Source: Rosenbergiella metrosideri (GTDB taxonomy: Bacteria > Pseudomonadota > Gammaproteobacteria > Enterobacterales > Enterobacteriaceae). From it: a stretch of 64,000 nucleotides of DNA. A program made the translations under genes and the position numbers. The stretch covers positions 34,987 through 98,986 of the forward strand of contig NZ_JALBCV010000007.1 of NCBI RefSeq assembly GCF_022602565.1. The letters are read 5' to 3'. Positions 19,162 through 26,653 of the stretch are shown piece after piece; position 1 is the stretch's first letter, and every line of letters begins with the position of its first letter. A model generated the notes under the pieces. The model worked only from the letters and a program-made list of their open reading frames with translations. It searched no databases and was not told the DNA's origin.

Positions 19162-20538
19162 TTATTGTTTCGCTGAGTATAACGGAAGCCAGATAGTTAA
19201 TCGTAAGCCGCCGAGCGGGCTATCTTCAGCTTTGACATGCCCACGATGCTGTTGAATAACCGTGTCGACAATCGCTAAGCCGAGCCCAGTTCCGCCTGAG
19301 GCACGGTCACGCGCCTCATCCGTTCGATAGAAAGGACGGAAGATTTGTTCACGATCTTGTGGGTCGACCCCAGGGCCATCATCATCAACATGTAGGGTTA
19401 AGCCCGTTCTATCCACAGAGAAGCTGATACTGATGGCTGAGTGGGAATACCGCAGGGCATTACGGATAATATTTTCGACAGCACTTTCTAAGGCGTGTGG
19501 ATTACCATACAAAGGCCAAGCGCCTGGTGGATAGAGTATATCCATTTTCTTACCCATTTGCTCTGCTTCGAAGCGTGCATCATCAATAACATCTTTCCAT
19601 AATTGGTTGGCTCTTAACACTTCACTAATTAAAGCATTTTTATGCTGAGTGCGTGAAAGGTCGAGCAGATCGTTAATCATTCCGTCTAAGCGCTGCGCCT
19701 CAGTTTCAATACGCTCCAATTCTTTACTTTCTCCAGCACGGCGACGTAACAATGCCGTCGAGAGTTGTAAGCGGGTTAACGGTGTACGCAATTCATGGCT
19801 AATATCCGAAAGTAAGCGATGCTGCCCTTTGATAAGACGTTCAAGCGCACTGACCATTTGATTGAAGCTGGCACCCGCCGCTAAGAACTCTTGGGGACCT
19901 GATTCAAGCTCAGGATGCTGGCGTAGGTTGCCGCTAGCCACTTCATCGGCAGCATATTTGAGCTTACGTGCAGGTTTGGCAAGGCTCCATGCCAGCCATA
20001 GCAGTAAGGGAGTACTGATTAACATGGTGACGAGAAGGAGTAACCAAGGGCGGTCAAACAGTAGATTCACGAAGTCGAGCTGTGAACTACTGGCCGGACG
20101 GATCATATACAATTGATAATTATCTTCCCCATCCTCGATAGAGAATGGACCAGCCATCTCTTGTCGACCATATTTTTTCTTTTGAGGGTGATCGGCGTTG
20201 TCTGACTGCCCGATAAAATTCCGAATAATTTGCATTTCATTATGGCGTGCACCAATAACCCGGCCCTCAGAGGTAACGAGTAATAGGTGCTGGCCCGGGG
20301 GGGCCCATTTATCGATTGCTCGATAGAGACGTCGCCACCACATCAGGTCATTGGGAGGATCTTGTCGTAGCTCGGCTTCAATATGTTGCTCAACCATTGC
20401 TCCCTCACGATATTCGCTTGGGAGTAGAGAGGTCATTTGCCGTGAGTCGAGCTTAGGCACCATGAGGACAAGCATCAGCACTAGCGCCAAGGTTAACCAG
20501 AAAATCGCAAAGATACGGGTAGTCAAACTGGCAATCAT
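19162..20538 (-). CDS. cpxA: Envelope-stress sensor histidine kinase CpxA
   Basis: Inner-membrane sensor kinase/phosphatase of the Cpx response. It has 458 residues. The first TM segment covers about 7-29, followed by a periplasmic sensor loop, a second TM near 165-187 ([20 protein letters not shown]) and a HAMP linker. The HisKA H-box is [15 protein letters not shown] with His near residue 249. N box [11 protein letters not shown]1 DDGPGVD and G2 [10 protein letters not shown] complete the ATPase. The start overlaps the cpxR stop by 4 nt (ATGA), so the two are co-translated. Confidence 0.98.
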   Translation of the reverse strand: MIASLTTRIFAIFWLTLALVLMLVLMVPKLDSRQMTSLLPSEYREGAMVEQHIEAELRQDPPNDLMWWRRLYRAIDKWAPPGQHLLLVTSEGRVIGARHNEMQIIRNFIGQSDNADHPQKKKYGRQEMAGPFSIEDGEDNYQLYMIRPASSSQLDFVNLLFDRPWLLLLVTMLISTPLLLWLAWSLAKPARKLKYAADEVASGNLRQHPELESGPQEFLAAGASFNQMVSALERLIKGQHRLLSDISHELRTPLTRLQLSTALLRRRAGESKELERIETEAQRLDGMINDLLDLSRTQHKNALISEVLRANQLWKDVIDDARFEAEQMGKKMDILYPPGAWPLYGNPHALESAVENIIRNALRYSHSAISISFSVDRTGLTLHVDDDGPGVDPQDREQIFRPFYRTDEARDRASGGTGLGLAIVDTVIQQHRGHVKAEDSPLGGLRLTIWLPLYSAKQ

Positions 20539-21233
20539 GTTGCAGAGACCATTAGGTAGCCACGCCCACGAAGGGTTTTAAACCAAGGATGCCCATCACG
20601 ACGCTCAGGAAGCTTTCTGCGTAGATTAGAGATATGCATATCGATCGCGCGGTCAAAAGGCGTCAAGCGTTTACCCAGTACCTCTTGGCTCAGGTGCTCG
20701 CGAGAGACAACTTGACCGAGATGTTGAGCTAATAGATAGAGTAAAGTGAATTCGGTTCCCGTCAGTTCCAGAGCTTCATTATCGAAACTGGCTTCTTGGC
20801 GTCCAGGATTCAGACGTAATTCATCGACTTTGAGTGTAGGGGAATTACTTTCTTGTACTTGTTGCTGCTCACTCCAATTTGAACGACGTAATATGGCACG
20901 GATCCGCGCAACTAATTCACGGTCGTTAAAAGGTTTCGGCAGGTAATCATCGGCGCCAAGTTCTAATCCAAGCACACGGTCCAGCTCGCTCCCTCTTGCT
21001 GTCAGCATAATGACTGGCGTTTGATGTTGTTGGCGGAGTTCTTTTAATGTATCAAGACCATTTTTCTTAGGCATCATGACATCTAAAAGTAATAGGTCGA
21101 TGCTGCTGTCCATCAAGGATAAAGCTTGCTCGCCATCACCCGCGACGGTTACATCAAAACCTTCCATTTCTAGTAATTCTTTTAACAGTGAAGTTAGTTC
21201 ACGGTCATCATCAACGAGTAAAATTTTATTCAT
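20535..21233 (-). CDS. cpxR: Response regulator CpxR
   Basis: OmpR/PhoB-type response regulator of 232 residues, controlling envelope protein-folding factors. Receiver domain: DDDRELT (acidic pocket), phospho-acceptor Asp in LLLDVMMPKKNG near residue 51, and Lys in LPKPFNDREL near 103. The winged-helix domain ends with ISNLRRKLPERRDG and TLRGRGYLM. Start ATG 21233 has GGAG upstream. The CpxR box at 21289-21303 lies between it and divergent cpxP, implying autoregulation. Confidence 0.98.
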   Translation of the reverse strand: MNKILLVDDDRELTSLLKELLEMEGFDVTVAGDGEQALSLMDSSIDLLLLDVMMPKKNGLDTLKELRQQHQTPVIMLTARGSELDRVLGLELGADDYLPKPFNDRELVARIRAILRRSNWSEQQQVQESNSPTLKVDELRLNPGRQEASFDNEALELTGTEFTLLYLLAQHLGQVVSREHLSQEVLGKRLTPFDRAIDMHISNLRRKLPERRDGHPWFKTLRGRGYLMVSAT

Positions 21234-21288
21234 GATCTCTCCTCTTCGGCAGCAAAAATACCTTGTTCCATGGTAACGTGTTTATCAC

Positions 21289-21303
21289 TTTACTTAGTTT
21301 TAC
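21289..21303 (-). promoter_or_regulatory. CpxR box between cpxR and cpxP
   Basis: On the minus strand the sequence reads GTAAA-ACTAA-GTAAA, a perfect match to the GTAAA-N5-GTAAA CpxR consensus. It lies 55 bp upstream of cpxR and 81 bp upstream of the cpxP ATG, so it can serve both divergent promoters. Confidence 0.88.
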
Positions 21304-21384
21304 ACCCCCTGACGGATGTTTGCAGCAACTCGCTTAGACTACCCCCCAATGCTTCAAACAACAACCGCTACGAGGAACAGTGAA

Positions 21385-21849
21385 ATGCGTCATCTTTGTG
21401 CTCTCGCGATATCCTCTTTATTTATGGTTTCTACGGGGTATGCCCAAAACGTCGAAACAGCACGTAAAGATGAGATTAACCAGCCTTGCACAACAAATGA
21501 TAGCCTGACACAACGTATCCAATCACATATGTTTGATGGTATCGAACTGAGTGAGTCGCAGCGTCAAAGAATGCGGGATCTGACCGATCAATTTCGTTTT
21601 CGCCATTCCACTACGGATATCGGCGATTTGAAGGCGATGCAGAAATTAACATTGTCCCCTGATTTTGATGAGACAGCTGTTCGCAATCAAGCGCAAAAAA
21701 TTGCAGACGAGCAAGTGAAGTTTCAAGTTGAAATGGCCCATGTACGTAATCAAATCTACGGGTTATTAACGTCAAGCCAGAAAAAGCAAGTCCAGCAGAA
21801 TTATGAATATCGTATAGATAAATTATGCGATATCAAAGAATTACAGTGA
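21385..21849 (+). CDS. cpxP: Periplasmic Cpx feedback regulator CpxP
   Basis: Periplasmic Spy/CpxP-family protein that damps CpxA and delivers misfolded proteins to DegP. From ATG 21385 (GAGGA 8 nt upstream) the product has 154 residues with a signal peptide ending STGYAQ. Upstream in-frame codons (from 21316) overlap promoter DNA and are rejected. The core reads QSHMFDGIELSESQRQRMRD, close to E. coli, and the two LTxxQ-type motifs are LSESQ and LTSSQ. The 3' UTR carries the CpxQ sRNA. Confidence 0.95.
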   Translation: MRHLCALAISSLFMVSTGYAQNVETARKDEINQPCTTNDSLTQRIQSHMFDGIELSESQRQRMRDLTDQFRFRHSTTDIGDLKAMQKLTLSPDFDETAVRNQAQKIADEQVKFQVEMAHVRNQIYGLLTSSQKKQVQQNYEYRIDKLCDIKELQ

Positions 21850-21892
21850 GCATGCCATGTTGACTGTAATGTAGTACCAGTAGTATGTCATA

Positions 21893-21952
21893 CCTTTTTC
21901 CTTGCCATAGACACCATCCCTGTCTTCCCCCTCAGTGATGAGGGGTTTTTTT
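21893..21952 (+). ncRNA. cpxQ: CpxQ small RNA (3' UTR of cpxP), terminator half probably phage-derived
   Basis: CpxQ is an Hfq-dependent sRNA cut from the cpxP mRNA by RNase E in Salmonella and E. coli. Here the region after the cpxP stop reads TTTTTCCTTGCCATAGAC, then CACCATCCCTGTCTTCCCCC, then the terminator CCCCTCA-GTGA-TGAGGGG and a T-run. This matches the known CpxQ layout of U-rich 5' end, seed and hairpin. The hairpin loop differs from the copy at 26459-26484, which looks more like the usual enterobacterial one. The prophage crossover therefore seems to have replaced the 3' end while keeping sRNA structure. Ends are approximate. Confidence 0.78.
21912..21931 (+). repeat. attL core (20-bp direct repeat)
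   Basis: CACCATCCCTGTCTTCCCCC, identical to 26444-26463. Both copies are followed by a GGGG-T(7-8) hairpin arm. Confidence 0.85.
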
Positions 21953-22037
21953 ATCAGGTACTTAGAAAAAATCCTTTATAAATCAATCCTCCTTGCAACA
22001 GCCATAAGCAGTTACAAGAAAGATATAGCGTTACGGG

Positions 22038-22056
22038 TGTAGACAAGATGTAGACA
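22038..22056 (+). promoter_or_regulatory. Paired integrase arm-type sites, left
   Basis: TGTAGACA occurs at 22038-22045 and again at 22049-22056, start to start 11 bp apart. A matching pair with the same spacing lies near attR. Position just inside the att core and next to the int stop suggests Int arm-binding sites. Confidence 0.55.
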
Positions 22057-22062
22057 ACATTG

Positions 22063-22683
22063 TCACACCGCCAGCCCGCCGCCGAGAGGGTTTAACGTTA
22101 CTGTGTGCTGCCGGTAATCGGGAGCAAGGTGAGCATAAACCATCATCTGTTGTATGCTGGCGTGCCCCAGAATTTGCTGTAACGCAATAATGTTCCCCCA
22201 TTCATCATGAACCAGCTTGCGAACGTATGCTGAAGTACGTGCGTTGCCTGTCTGCGTGGTAAATCGGGCTTAACCTGTTTGAGCCGTTCACAGAAGTTTT
22301 CATAGTCAACTTAGAACAGTGGCCCGGTGTCGCTGATCTTGATTTCTTTTTTCAGTTCTTCCGATATCGGAACCGTGCGCTTTTTCCCGTTTTTGGTTTT
22401 AAGAAACGTCACGCGCCCATGATTAACCTGCTCACCTCGCAGCGTGCTACTTTCGCCCCAGCGTGCGCCGGTACTTAGGCATAGCAGTGCTACACGTCGA
22501 TCGTCGCCGGTAAGAGTATTCAGCAACCTACTGATCTCTGATTTTGCTAGATAGGTTATAGCTGGCGGTGCTTCTTTCAGTGGTTCCAAACCCTTGCAGG
22601 GATTTTCCTTCCTGAACTCTTCCAGCTTTATCAACGTGGTCAACATTCCGTATAAGCGTTAAATATCCCGGTTGATCGTATCT
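22063..22683 (-). pseudogene. int: P2-like tyrosine integrase remnant
   Basis: C-terminal two thirds of a phage P2-type tyrosine recombinase. The catalytic Arg is in STGARWGE, the Lys in KTKNGKKR, the second His in ILGHAS and the Tyr in MMVYAHLAP. Lesions: in-frame TAA at 22659-22661 and at 22311-22313, a one-base deletion near 22193-22199 (MMNGG then a frame change), and the H-x-x-R motif reads HVLQH, so the second catalytic Arg is Gln. The N-terminal DNA-binding part is missing: homology ends near 22683 and runs straight into a tail-fibre assembly fragment on the other strand. The enzyme must be dead. Confidence 0.85.
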
Positions 22684-22998
22684 TTGCCCGGTGATTGCCT
22701 GGATGGTACTACCACCCTGGCACCTGTTACGCCTTACGATAAGTGGAACGGTAGCAAGTGGGTGACGGATACCGAAGCACAGCACACGGCAGACGTGGAG
22801 GCAGCAGTACAACAGAAAGCTGTGTTAATTGCAGAAGCACAGGAAACGATCAGCGTCTGGCAGACTGAACTACAGTTAGACATTTTCAGCGATGAAGACA
22901 AAGCCAGCCTGATAGCCTGGATGAAATATATCAAAGCTGTTCAGGCGGTGGATACGTCGCAAGCGCCGGATATCACCTGGCCGGATAAGCCGGAATAA
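22684..22998 (+). pseudogene. Tail fibre assembly protein fragment (Tfa-like)
   Basis: C-terminal ~104 residues of a Tfa family phage chaperone. DKWNGSKWVTDTEAQHTADV, an Ala/Gln-rich helix, LIAWMKYIKAVQAVDTS and the ending ITWPDKPE are characteristic. The N-terminal half is absent and the reading frame joins int remnant DNA near 22683, marking a deletion. An upstream TTG at 22672 could start translation by chance. Opposite in strand to the neighbouring T/U remnants. Confidence 0.8.
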
Positions 22999-23171
22999 GT
23001 TTGCATTCCTGCACGCATCCCCAGTTTTAACCGGGCTGGACGTACGTATCGAGTACAGTCATTTTTAACGGCGCTACAGCACTGTCAGTTATGGCGATGT
23101 GTTCTGGAAGATGAAGCGGACATCTGCCCGCTTAAGTTTTTCCTGTTCGCTGAGGATATTACAAGTTACGA
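22999..23171. other. Non-coding or relic stretch between tfa fragment and immunity gene
   Basis: On the plus strand one frame stays open from about 23002 to a TAG at 23173-23175 (including NRAGRTYRVQSFLTALQHCQ), but it has no start codon and I do not recognise it. It may be phage tail debris. Nothing else is visible. Confidence 0.4.
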
Positions 23172-23591
23172 TTAGTGAGACAAGATGGACTCAATGCCAC
23201 GAATGAGCCCAGGAAAATAGGTTTGGTCTATCGCTATCCCGCCTTTGAGCATCCAACCTTCATCTTCATGCGGGCTGGCTGTGAAGTTAAAGCCGATAAA
23301 ATCAGCGCCTTCTACCTGGCGCACTTCACATGTAAATGTCTCCATTCTCGGTACGAATGATTCTGGAGGCGTTCCGATATTCTGCTCGATATTTTCGTGA
23401 AAACGCACAAGCATATCCCGGAAGTTTTTAAGATCAAACAACGTTAACTCACACTGGCATTGCAATTTTATGCAAGATTCCTCGATTTCCAGCCAGCATA
23501 TAATTAAATCCAGCCGACGATCTTCAGGTTCTTCCTGCCTTTCGATGAAAGAAAGGCGAAATAGAGCGCTTTCGTTCATGATCTCAAACAT
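23172..23591 (-). CDS. Probable immunity protein (WapI-like)
   Basis: Acidic cytosolic protein of 139 residues. The ending GIAIDQTYFPGLIRGIESILS and a central region with FRDMLVRFHENI resemble the WapI family of immunity proteins, as far as can be judged by eye. The ATG overlaps the last base of the upstream toxin-like gene stop (TAATG), so the two are translationally coupled. That is the standard toxin-then-immunity order. It has no lesion although its phage surroundings are decayed. Family assignment is inference; the alternative is an unrelated phage cargo protein. Confidence 0.6.
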   Translation of the reverse strand: MFEIMNESALFRLSFIERQEEPEDRRLDLIICWLEIEESCIKLQCQCELTLFDLKNFRDMLVRFHENIEQNIGTPPESFVPRMETFTCEVRQVEGADFIGFNFTASPHEDEGWMLKGGIAIDQTYFPGLIRGIESILSH

Positions 23592-24283
23592 TATCGGATC
23601 GCCTTTATATGAAAATGCATGATGGTCCAGTCACGTTCTCTTACGATGACGTGCAGAGTATATTTTTTTTGCGAATAAACGATCGCATTGCCTACTGTCT
23701 TTTTATTCAGCCGTGTCATACCGATCAGGTATTCGAATTGCCCTGCTACCTTATCTGGATCTGACCTCCGGCTTCCAAACCTGATCGCTTTTTCGAGAAT
23801 ATGAACGGGGATATACCTACCAGGATCAGCCATGCGTGCGGCCGTTGTTCGGGTGAACTTCAGGTTTACTGCTGATAGTCCTGATTTTAAACGACCTCTC
23901 AGCACATTGAGTGTCGCTCCGCTCAATGCAGCCTTTACCCGGTTACTGGTCGCAGCTTCGAACAGAGAAACTCCAGTACGAAATATCCGAAAAGCACCAA
24001 AGAGAAACAAAGCTATATCAGTAGGATCAATCAGAGGCGCTTGTATAGGTGCCTCTTCCAACATAGCGAATCGTCCGTCAGCATCATAAATTTGCCATAG
24101 ACCGGGGGCCTGGGCCACAGAGTAGCCAATGCAAATACCGGTTTGATCTTCAACTATGGGCTGGGCGTTTCGTGGAAGCTGATTATTTGGCGTGATTGCA
24201 AAATATTCGCCTTGCTGAAGCGGCGTTCTGAAATTGTAGTGCTTACCTAGCTCGCTCAGATCAATCTGATCAAAAACTGCCAT
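23591..24283 (-). CDS. Probable phage-borne polymorphic-type toxin
   Basis: Product of 230 residues with a good ribosome binding site (AAAGGA, spacing 7). The N-terminal part (PLQQGEYFAITPNNQLPRNA, GLWQIYDADGRFAML) looks like an adaptor domain. A hydrophobic segment lies near residues 88-108 (DIALFLFGAFRIFRTGVSLF). The C-terminal ~80 residues (GRYIPVHILEKAIRFGSR, YTLHVIVRERDWTIMHFHIK) resemble the small basic toxin domains found at the ends of polymorphic toxins such as Rhs or CdiA. Activity is unknown; a nuclease is possible. It is followed by the immunity gene with 1-nt overlap. The gene is intact. Confidence 0.6.
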   Translation of the reverse strand: MAVFDQIDLSELGKHYNFRTPLQQGEYFAITPNNQLPRNAQPIVEDQTGICIGYSVAQAPGLWQIYDADGRFAMLEEAPIQAPLIDPTDIALFLFGAFRIFRTGVSLFEAATSNRVKAALSGATLNVLRGRLKSGLSAVNLKFTRTTAARMADPGRYIPVHILEKAIRFGSRRSDPDKVAGQFEYLIGMTRLNKKTVGNAIVYSQKKYTLHVIVRERDWTIMHFHIKAIR

Positions 24284-24351
24284 TACTAAATCCTTTGTGG
24301 TGGTATCCTGAAAGGATTAAATACCACTCTCCCTGTAACGGCAACCTGTCC

Positions 24352-24840
24352 TTATAAAAATCCTGACAGCGTACTACTGGCAGAGTTATAGGCGGATATA
24401 GCTTTATCCTTCAAGCCAGAAAGTAAATAGCCAACAGACGACGCTTGCAGGCGTTCGCGTAAATCTTCATCACAGCGCTGGAAGCTGATCGAAAACTCTA
24501 TTTTTTTCGCCTTTCCGTAGCGGTCAAACTCCGTATGCGTGGCCTGTAGCCTGGTTAGCACATACATTCCGTAAATCTACCCTGCGCCGCTGATTAAAGG
24601 CCACGGACGCCCGGTGTATGCCTGCGTTGCCAGAACGGTAAGAGACTCATCGCCGCCCGTAATTTCAGGGTAAAGCACACCATCCATGTTAATCTGTGTC
24701 TCCCCCGCGCCGATGTACTGCCATTTTGCCGATCGGTTGATACGGTCATTTTTCACATGTCGCTAGTTGAGCGAATGGCGCAGCTGCTGGTAAGGTAGTG
24801 TCTTCAGTTCAAAAACGAACATCCCGAATATCATCATCAT
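24352..24840 (-). pseudogene. P2 tail protein U remnant (gpU)
   Basis: Full-length reading frame of a P2 gpU tail protein, broken by two in-frame amber codons at 24763-24765 and 24577-24579. It reads MMMIFGMFVFELKTLPYQQL, then WQYIGAGETQINMDGVLYPE, then PWPLISGAG, IYGMYVLTRLQATHTEFDRY and KKIEFSISFQRCDEDL. P2 gpU begins with a similar Met-rich start and carries the same blocks. It lies just downstream of the tape-measure remnant on the same strand, the P2 order T-U. It points opposite to the tfa fragment, so this block is inverted relative to that gene. Confidence 0.82.
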
Positions 24841-24854
24841 AATGTTGCCTCCCC

Positions 24855-25475
24855 TTAATCTCTGTCTTTGAAGCTGCCGCGATTGAGCCGCGCAAGACGG
24901 GCCATTTCGGCATTCACTGCGTCGGCGGCAATCCGGCCAATTTCGCGCGCGTCCTGCCGGTCAACGCCATGCAGATGTACGTGGATTTCGCCCGTAAAGC
25001 CTCCAGCGGCAACCGGTATACTGCTGGCGTTGCGGCTGACTGGAAGAAGTTCCGCTTGTTTAACGGGAAGCGATGCTGCCACCACTGCAGGGAGTGCACT
25101 TAACCCGTTGTTCCTCACCGTGCTGGCCAGTTACGATACCTTTCATTCCCCACGAACGGCCAGCGCATGCGGCAGGTTTCTAAACACGATGTCGCCGGGG
25201 CCTATCTTCTTCATGTTAGGGGCAGTCGCTTTGGTGTTGCTGTCGATATTCTGCAACCGGCACATAGTGCCGTTATCGCCGGTCAGCGGTGAGGTGGGTT
25301 GCGGTGCTCCGGGCGGAACGTTTTTCACCTCAACTTTTTTCTGTGCAACCTTGGCAATATCACCCTGAAGAAAAGCTATTTTGTCCGGGAGAACGGCCAT
25401 ACGCTCCGCGTCTTCGATCTTCTTCCTGGATCTTTCGGCTTCATCAGACAGAACGCCGAGCTTTTTGTTCTATTT
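24855..25475 (-). pseudogene. Phage tail tape-measure (gpT) C-terminal remnant
   Basis: One reading frame runs from about 25475 to the stop at 24855 with in-frame stops near 25143 (TGA) and 25131 (TAA). The last part, GEIHVHLHGVDRQDAREIGR followed by an Ala- and Arg-rich helix, is the usual end of P2-type tape-measure proteins, directly before gpU. The upstream part (KIEDAERMAVLPDKIAFLQG, VEVKNVPPGAPQPTSP) is not clearly recognised. The 5' end joins the end of the DUF3800 gene near 25450. Not functional. Confidence 0.6.
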
Positions 25476-26234
25476 TATTGAATATTTTATGGTATTGATG
25501 CATTGTTCCCCGAAATTCATCACTTCGGTCATGTATTAATTGTTCAACGGAAGATTCATATTTCTTACAGAATGCGTGGGTTCCAGCCATTAAGCTGGAA
25601 AATGCTACCATGTTCGGGGTTTGTCCCTTATAAGCACTTTTTCCATGTGTGCAGATGAGCGTAAATTCATCAGGATGACTAATGGCATAGTTGAGACCAT
25701 CATGCATAACTTCTTTTAATCTCGGGTCTCCAATACTATCGATATGCGAAAGAATAATAGAAGCTACTTCAAGCATTTTTGGCATGTCGTCGGTTAAGAA
25801 AGCATCCCAAAATGATTCAGCATCTTCTTGCTTCAGTAAATAATGAATGCTGAGACACAATGAATGTCTGAATAAATCATTTGTATACCAGATGATTGGT
25901 ACACCAGGATTATCAAAGCTATCAAAAAATAAATCTACGAACTTAGTTGGTGCTAGGTATGGTTTGTGTATAGAGCATAAGAAAAATTGCCAAGGAGTTT
26001 TTCTAAAGCGTTAAGTAAATCGTCGCATATTTTCGCCACTATATGTTCTGGATGTTCGTTTGAATGGAGCCGAGGAACACCAAGATTTTGGCAGTGATGG
26101 GCAACAACTTCACTAAGAATTGGGTCTGCATCTCCAAGGGAAATAATAGAACCTTGTAAGTATGCCTGTGGGCCTTCATTGAAAATTTTCTTTCCTGAAT
26201 GACCTGATTCGTCTGCGTAGACAAATACTCCCAT
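25444..26234 (-). pseudogene. Frameshifted DUF3800 protein gene
   Basis: DUF3800 proteins carry an RNase H-like N-terminus (YxDESG) and occur in phages and mobile elements; function unknown. The start at 26234 (AGGAG upstream) gives MGVFVYADESGHSGKKIF, LQGSIISLGDAD and VPRLHSNEHPEHIVAKI. Near 25965 the frame shifts by one base: FSYALYT is followed in the next frame by IHKPYLAPTKFVDLFFDSFD and WYTNDLFRHSLCLSIHYLL, then an otherwise intact C-terminal region to 25444. A single lesion therefore splits a ~260-residue protein. A sequencing error is the alternative. Base composition is AT-richer than the surrounding genome. Confidence 0.75.
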
Positions 26235-26374
26235 TGCTTGTTACTCCTTTTAAAAAAAACGAGATTATCAGAGAATTTGTCCATCAGGATAGATGAGAAG
26301 AGTTTAGTTAAATGTCAGTTTCTGTACCAAAGTTAGGGAAAAGCTGAGCGTTAAGCCCAGCCTAGTGATCGAAG

Positions 26375-26393
26375 TGTAGTCAATATGTAGACG
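26375..26393 (+). promoter_or_regulatory. Paired integrase arm-type sites, right
   Basis: TGTAGTCA (26375-26382) and TGTAGACG (26386-26393), start to start 11 bp apart, mirror the TGTAGACA pair at 22038-22056. They lie ~50 bp inside attR. Confidence 0.5.
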
Positions 26394-26443
26394 ATGATTA
26401 GAATAAATCCTTTTATTCCATTGTGTTACTGAATGGATTGCAT

Positions 26444-26463
26444 CACCATCCCTGTCTTCCCCC
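26444..26463 (+). repeat. attR core (20-bp direct repeat)
   Basis: CACCATCCCTGTCTTCCCCC, identical to 21912-21931. With the following hairpin it reproduces the CpxQ seed and terminator. Confidence 0.85.
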
Positions 26464-26484
26464 GCATGATGCGGGGTTTTTTTT
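26459..26484 (+). terminator. Terminator at attR, likely the original CpxQ 3' end
   Basis: CCCCGC-ATGAT-GCGGGG followed by eight T residues. It resembles the enterobacterial cpxP/CpxQ terminator more than the hairpin at attL does. Confidence 0.85.
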
Positions 26485-26548
26485 GCCCCTACTATCTTCG
26501 CTAGCGGTTGTATCTTGCCTACGCCTACAATCTTACCAATAACTTTCA

Positions 26549-26588
26549 CTGTCATATTTCTGTCATAAAAGTGACATCTTCGTGTCAT
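26549..26588 (+). promoter_or_regulatory. Tandem Pho boxes upstream of pstS
   Basis: CTGTCATATTTCTGTCAT (26549-26566) is a near-perfect Pho box. A second, GTGACATCTTCGTGTCAT, follows at 26571-26588. They lie 66-105 bp before the pstS ATG, where PhoB replaces the -35 element. PhoB induction of pstSCAB-phoU under phosphate limitation is expected. Confidence 0.88.
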
Positions 26589-26653
26589 CGAATTGACCTA
26601 ATTTAACGGCAACACACCTTTGGTTGTAATTGAATCGGTCTTTTGGAGAGAGT

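Larger units (their letters stand above)
21912..26463. mobile_element. Degraded P2-like prophage in the cpxP 3' UTR
   Basis: A 4.5-kb insert bounded by identical 20-bp direct repeats (21912-21931 and 26444-26463). It contains, left to right: a P2-type integrase remnant, a tail-fibre assembly fragment, an immunity and toxin gene pair, and remnants resembling P2 tail genes U and T in reverse order and orientation. A frameshifted DUF3800 gene comes last. Structural, replication and lysis genes are gone. P2-like prophages are known between cpxP and fieF in E. coli. Here fieF is not next to the right end, which abuts pstS instead. Confidence 0.85.

Noticed and set aside
23002..23175. Open plus-strand frame between the tfa fragment and the immunity gene
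   Set aside because: No start codon or recognisable family; probably phage debris.
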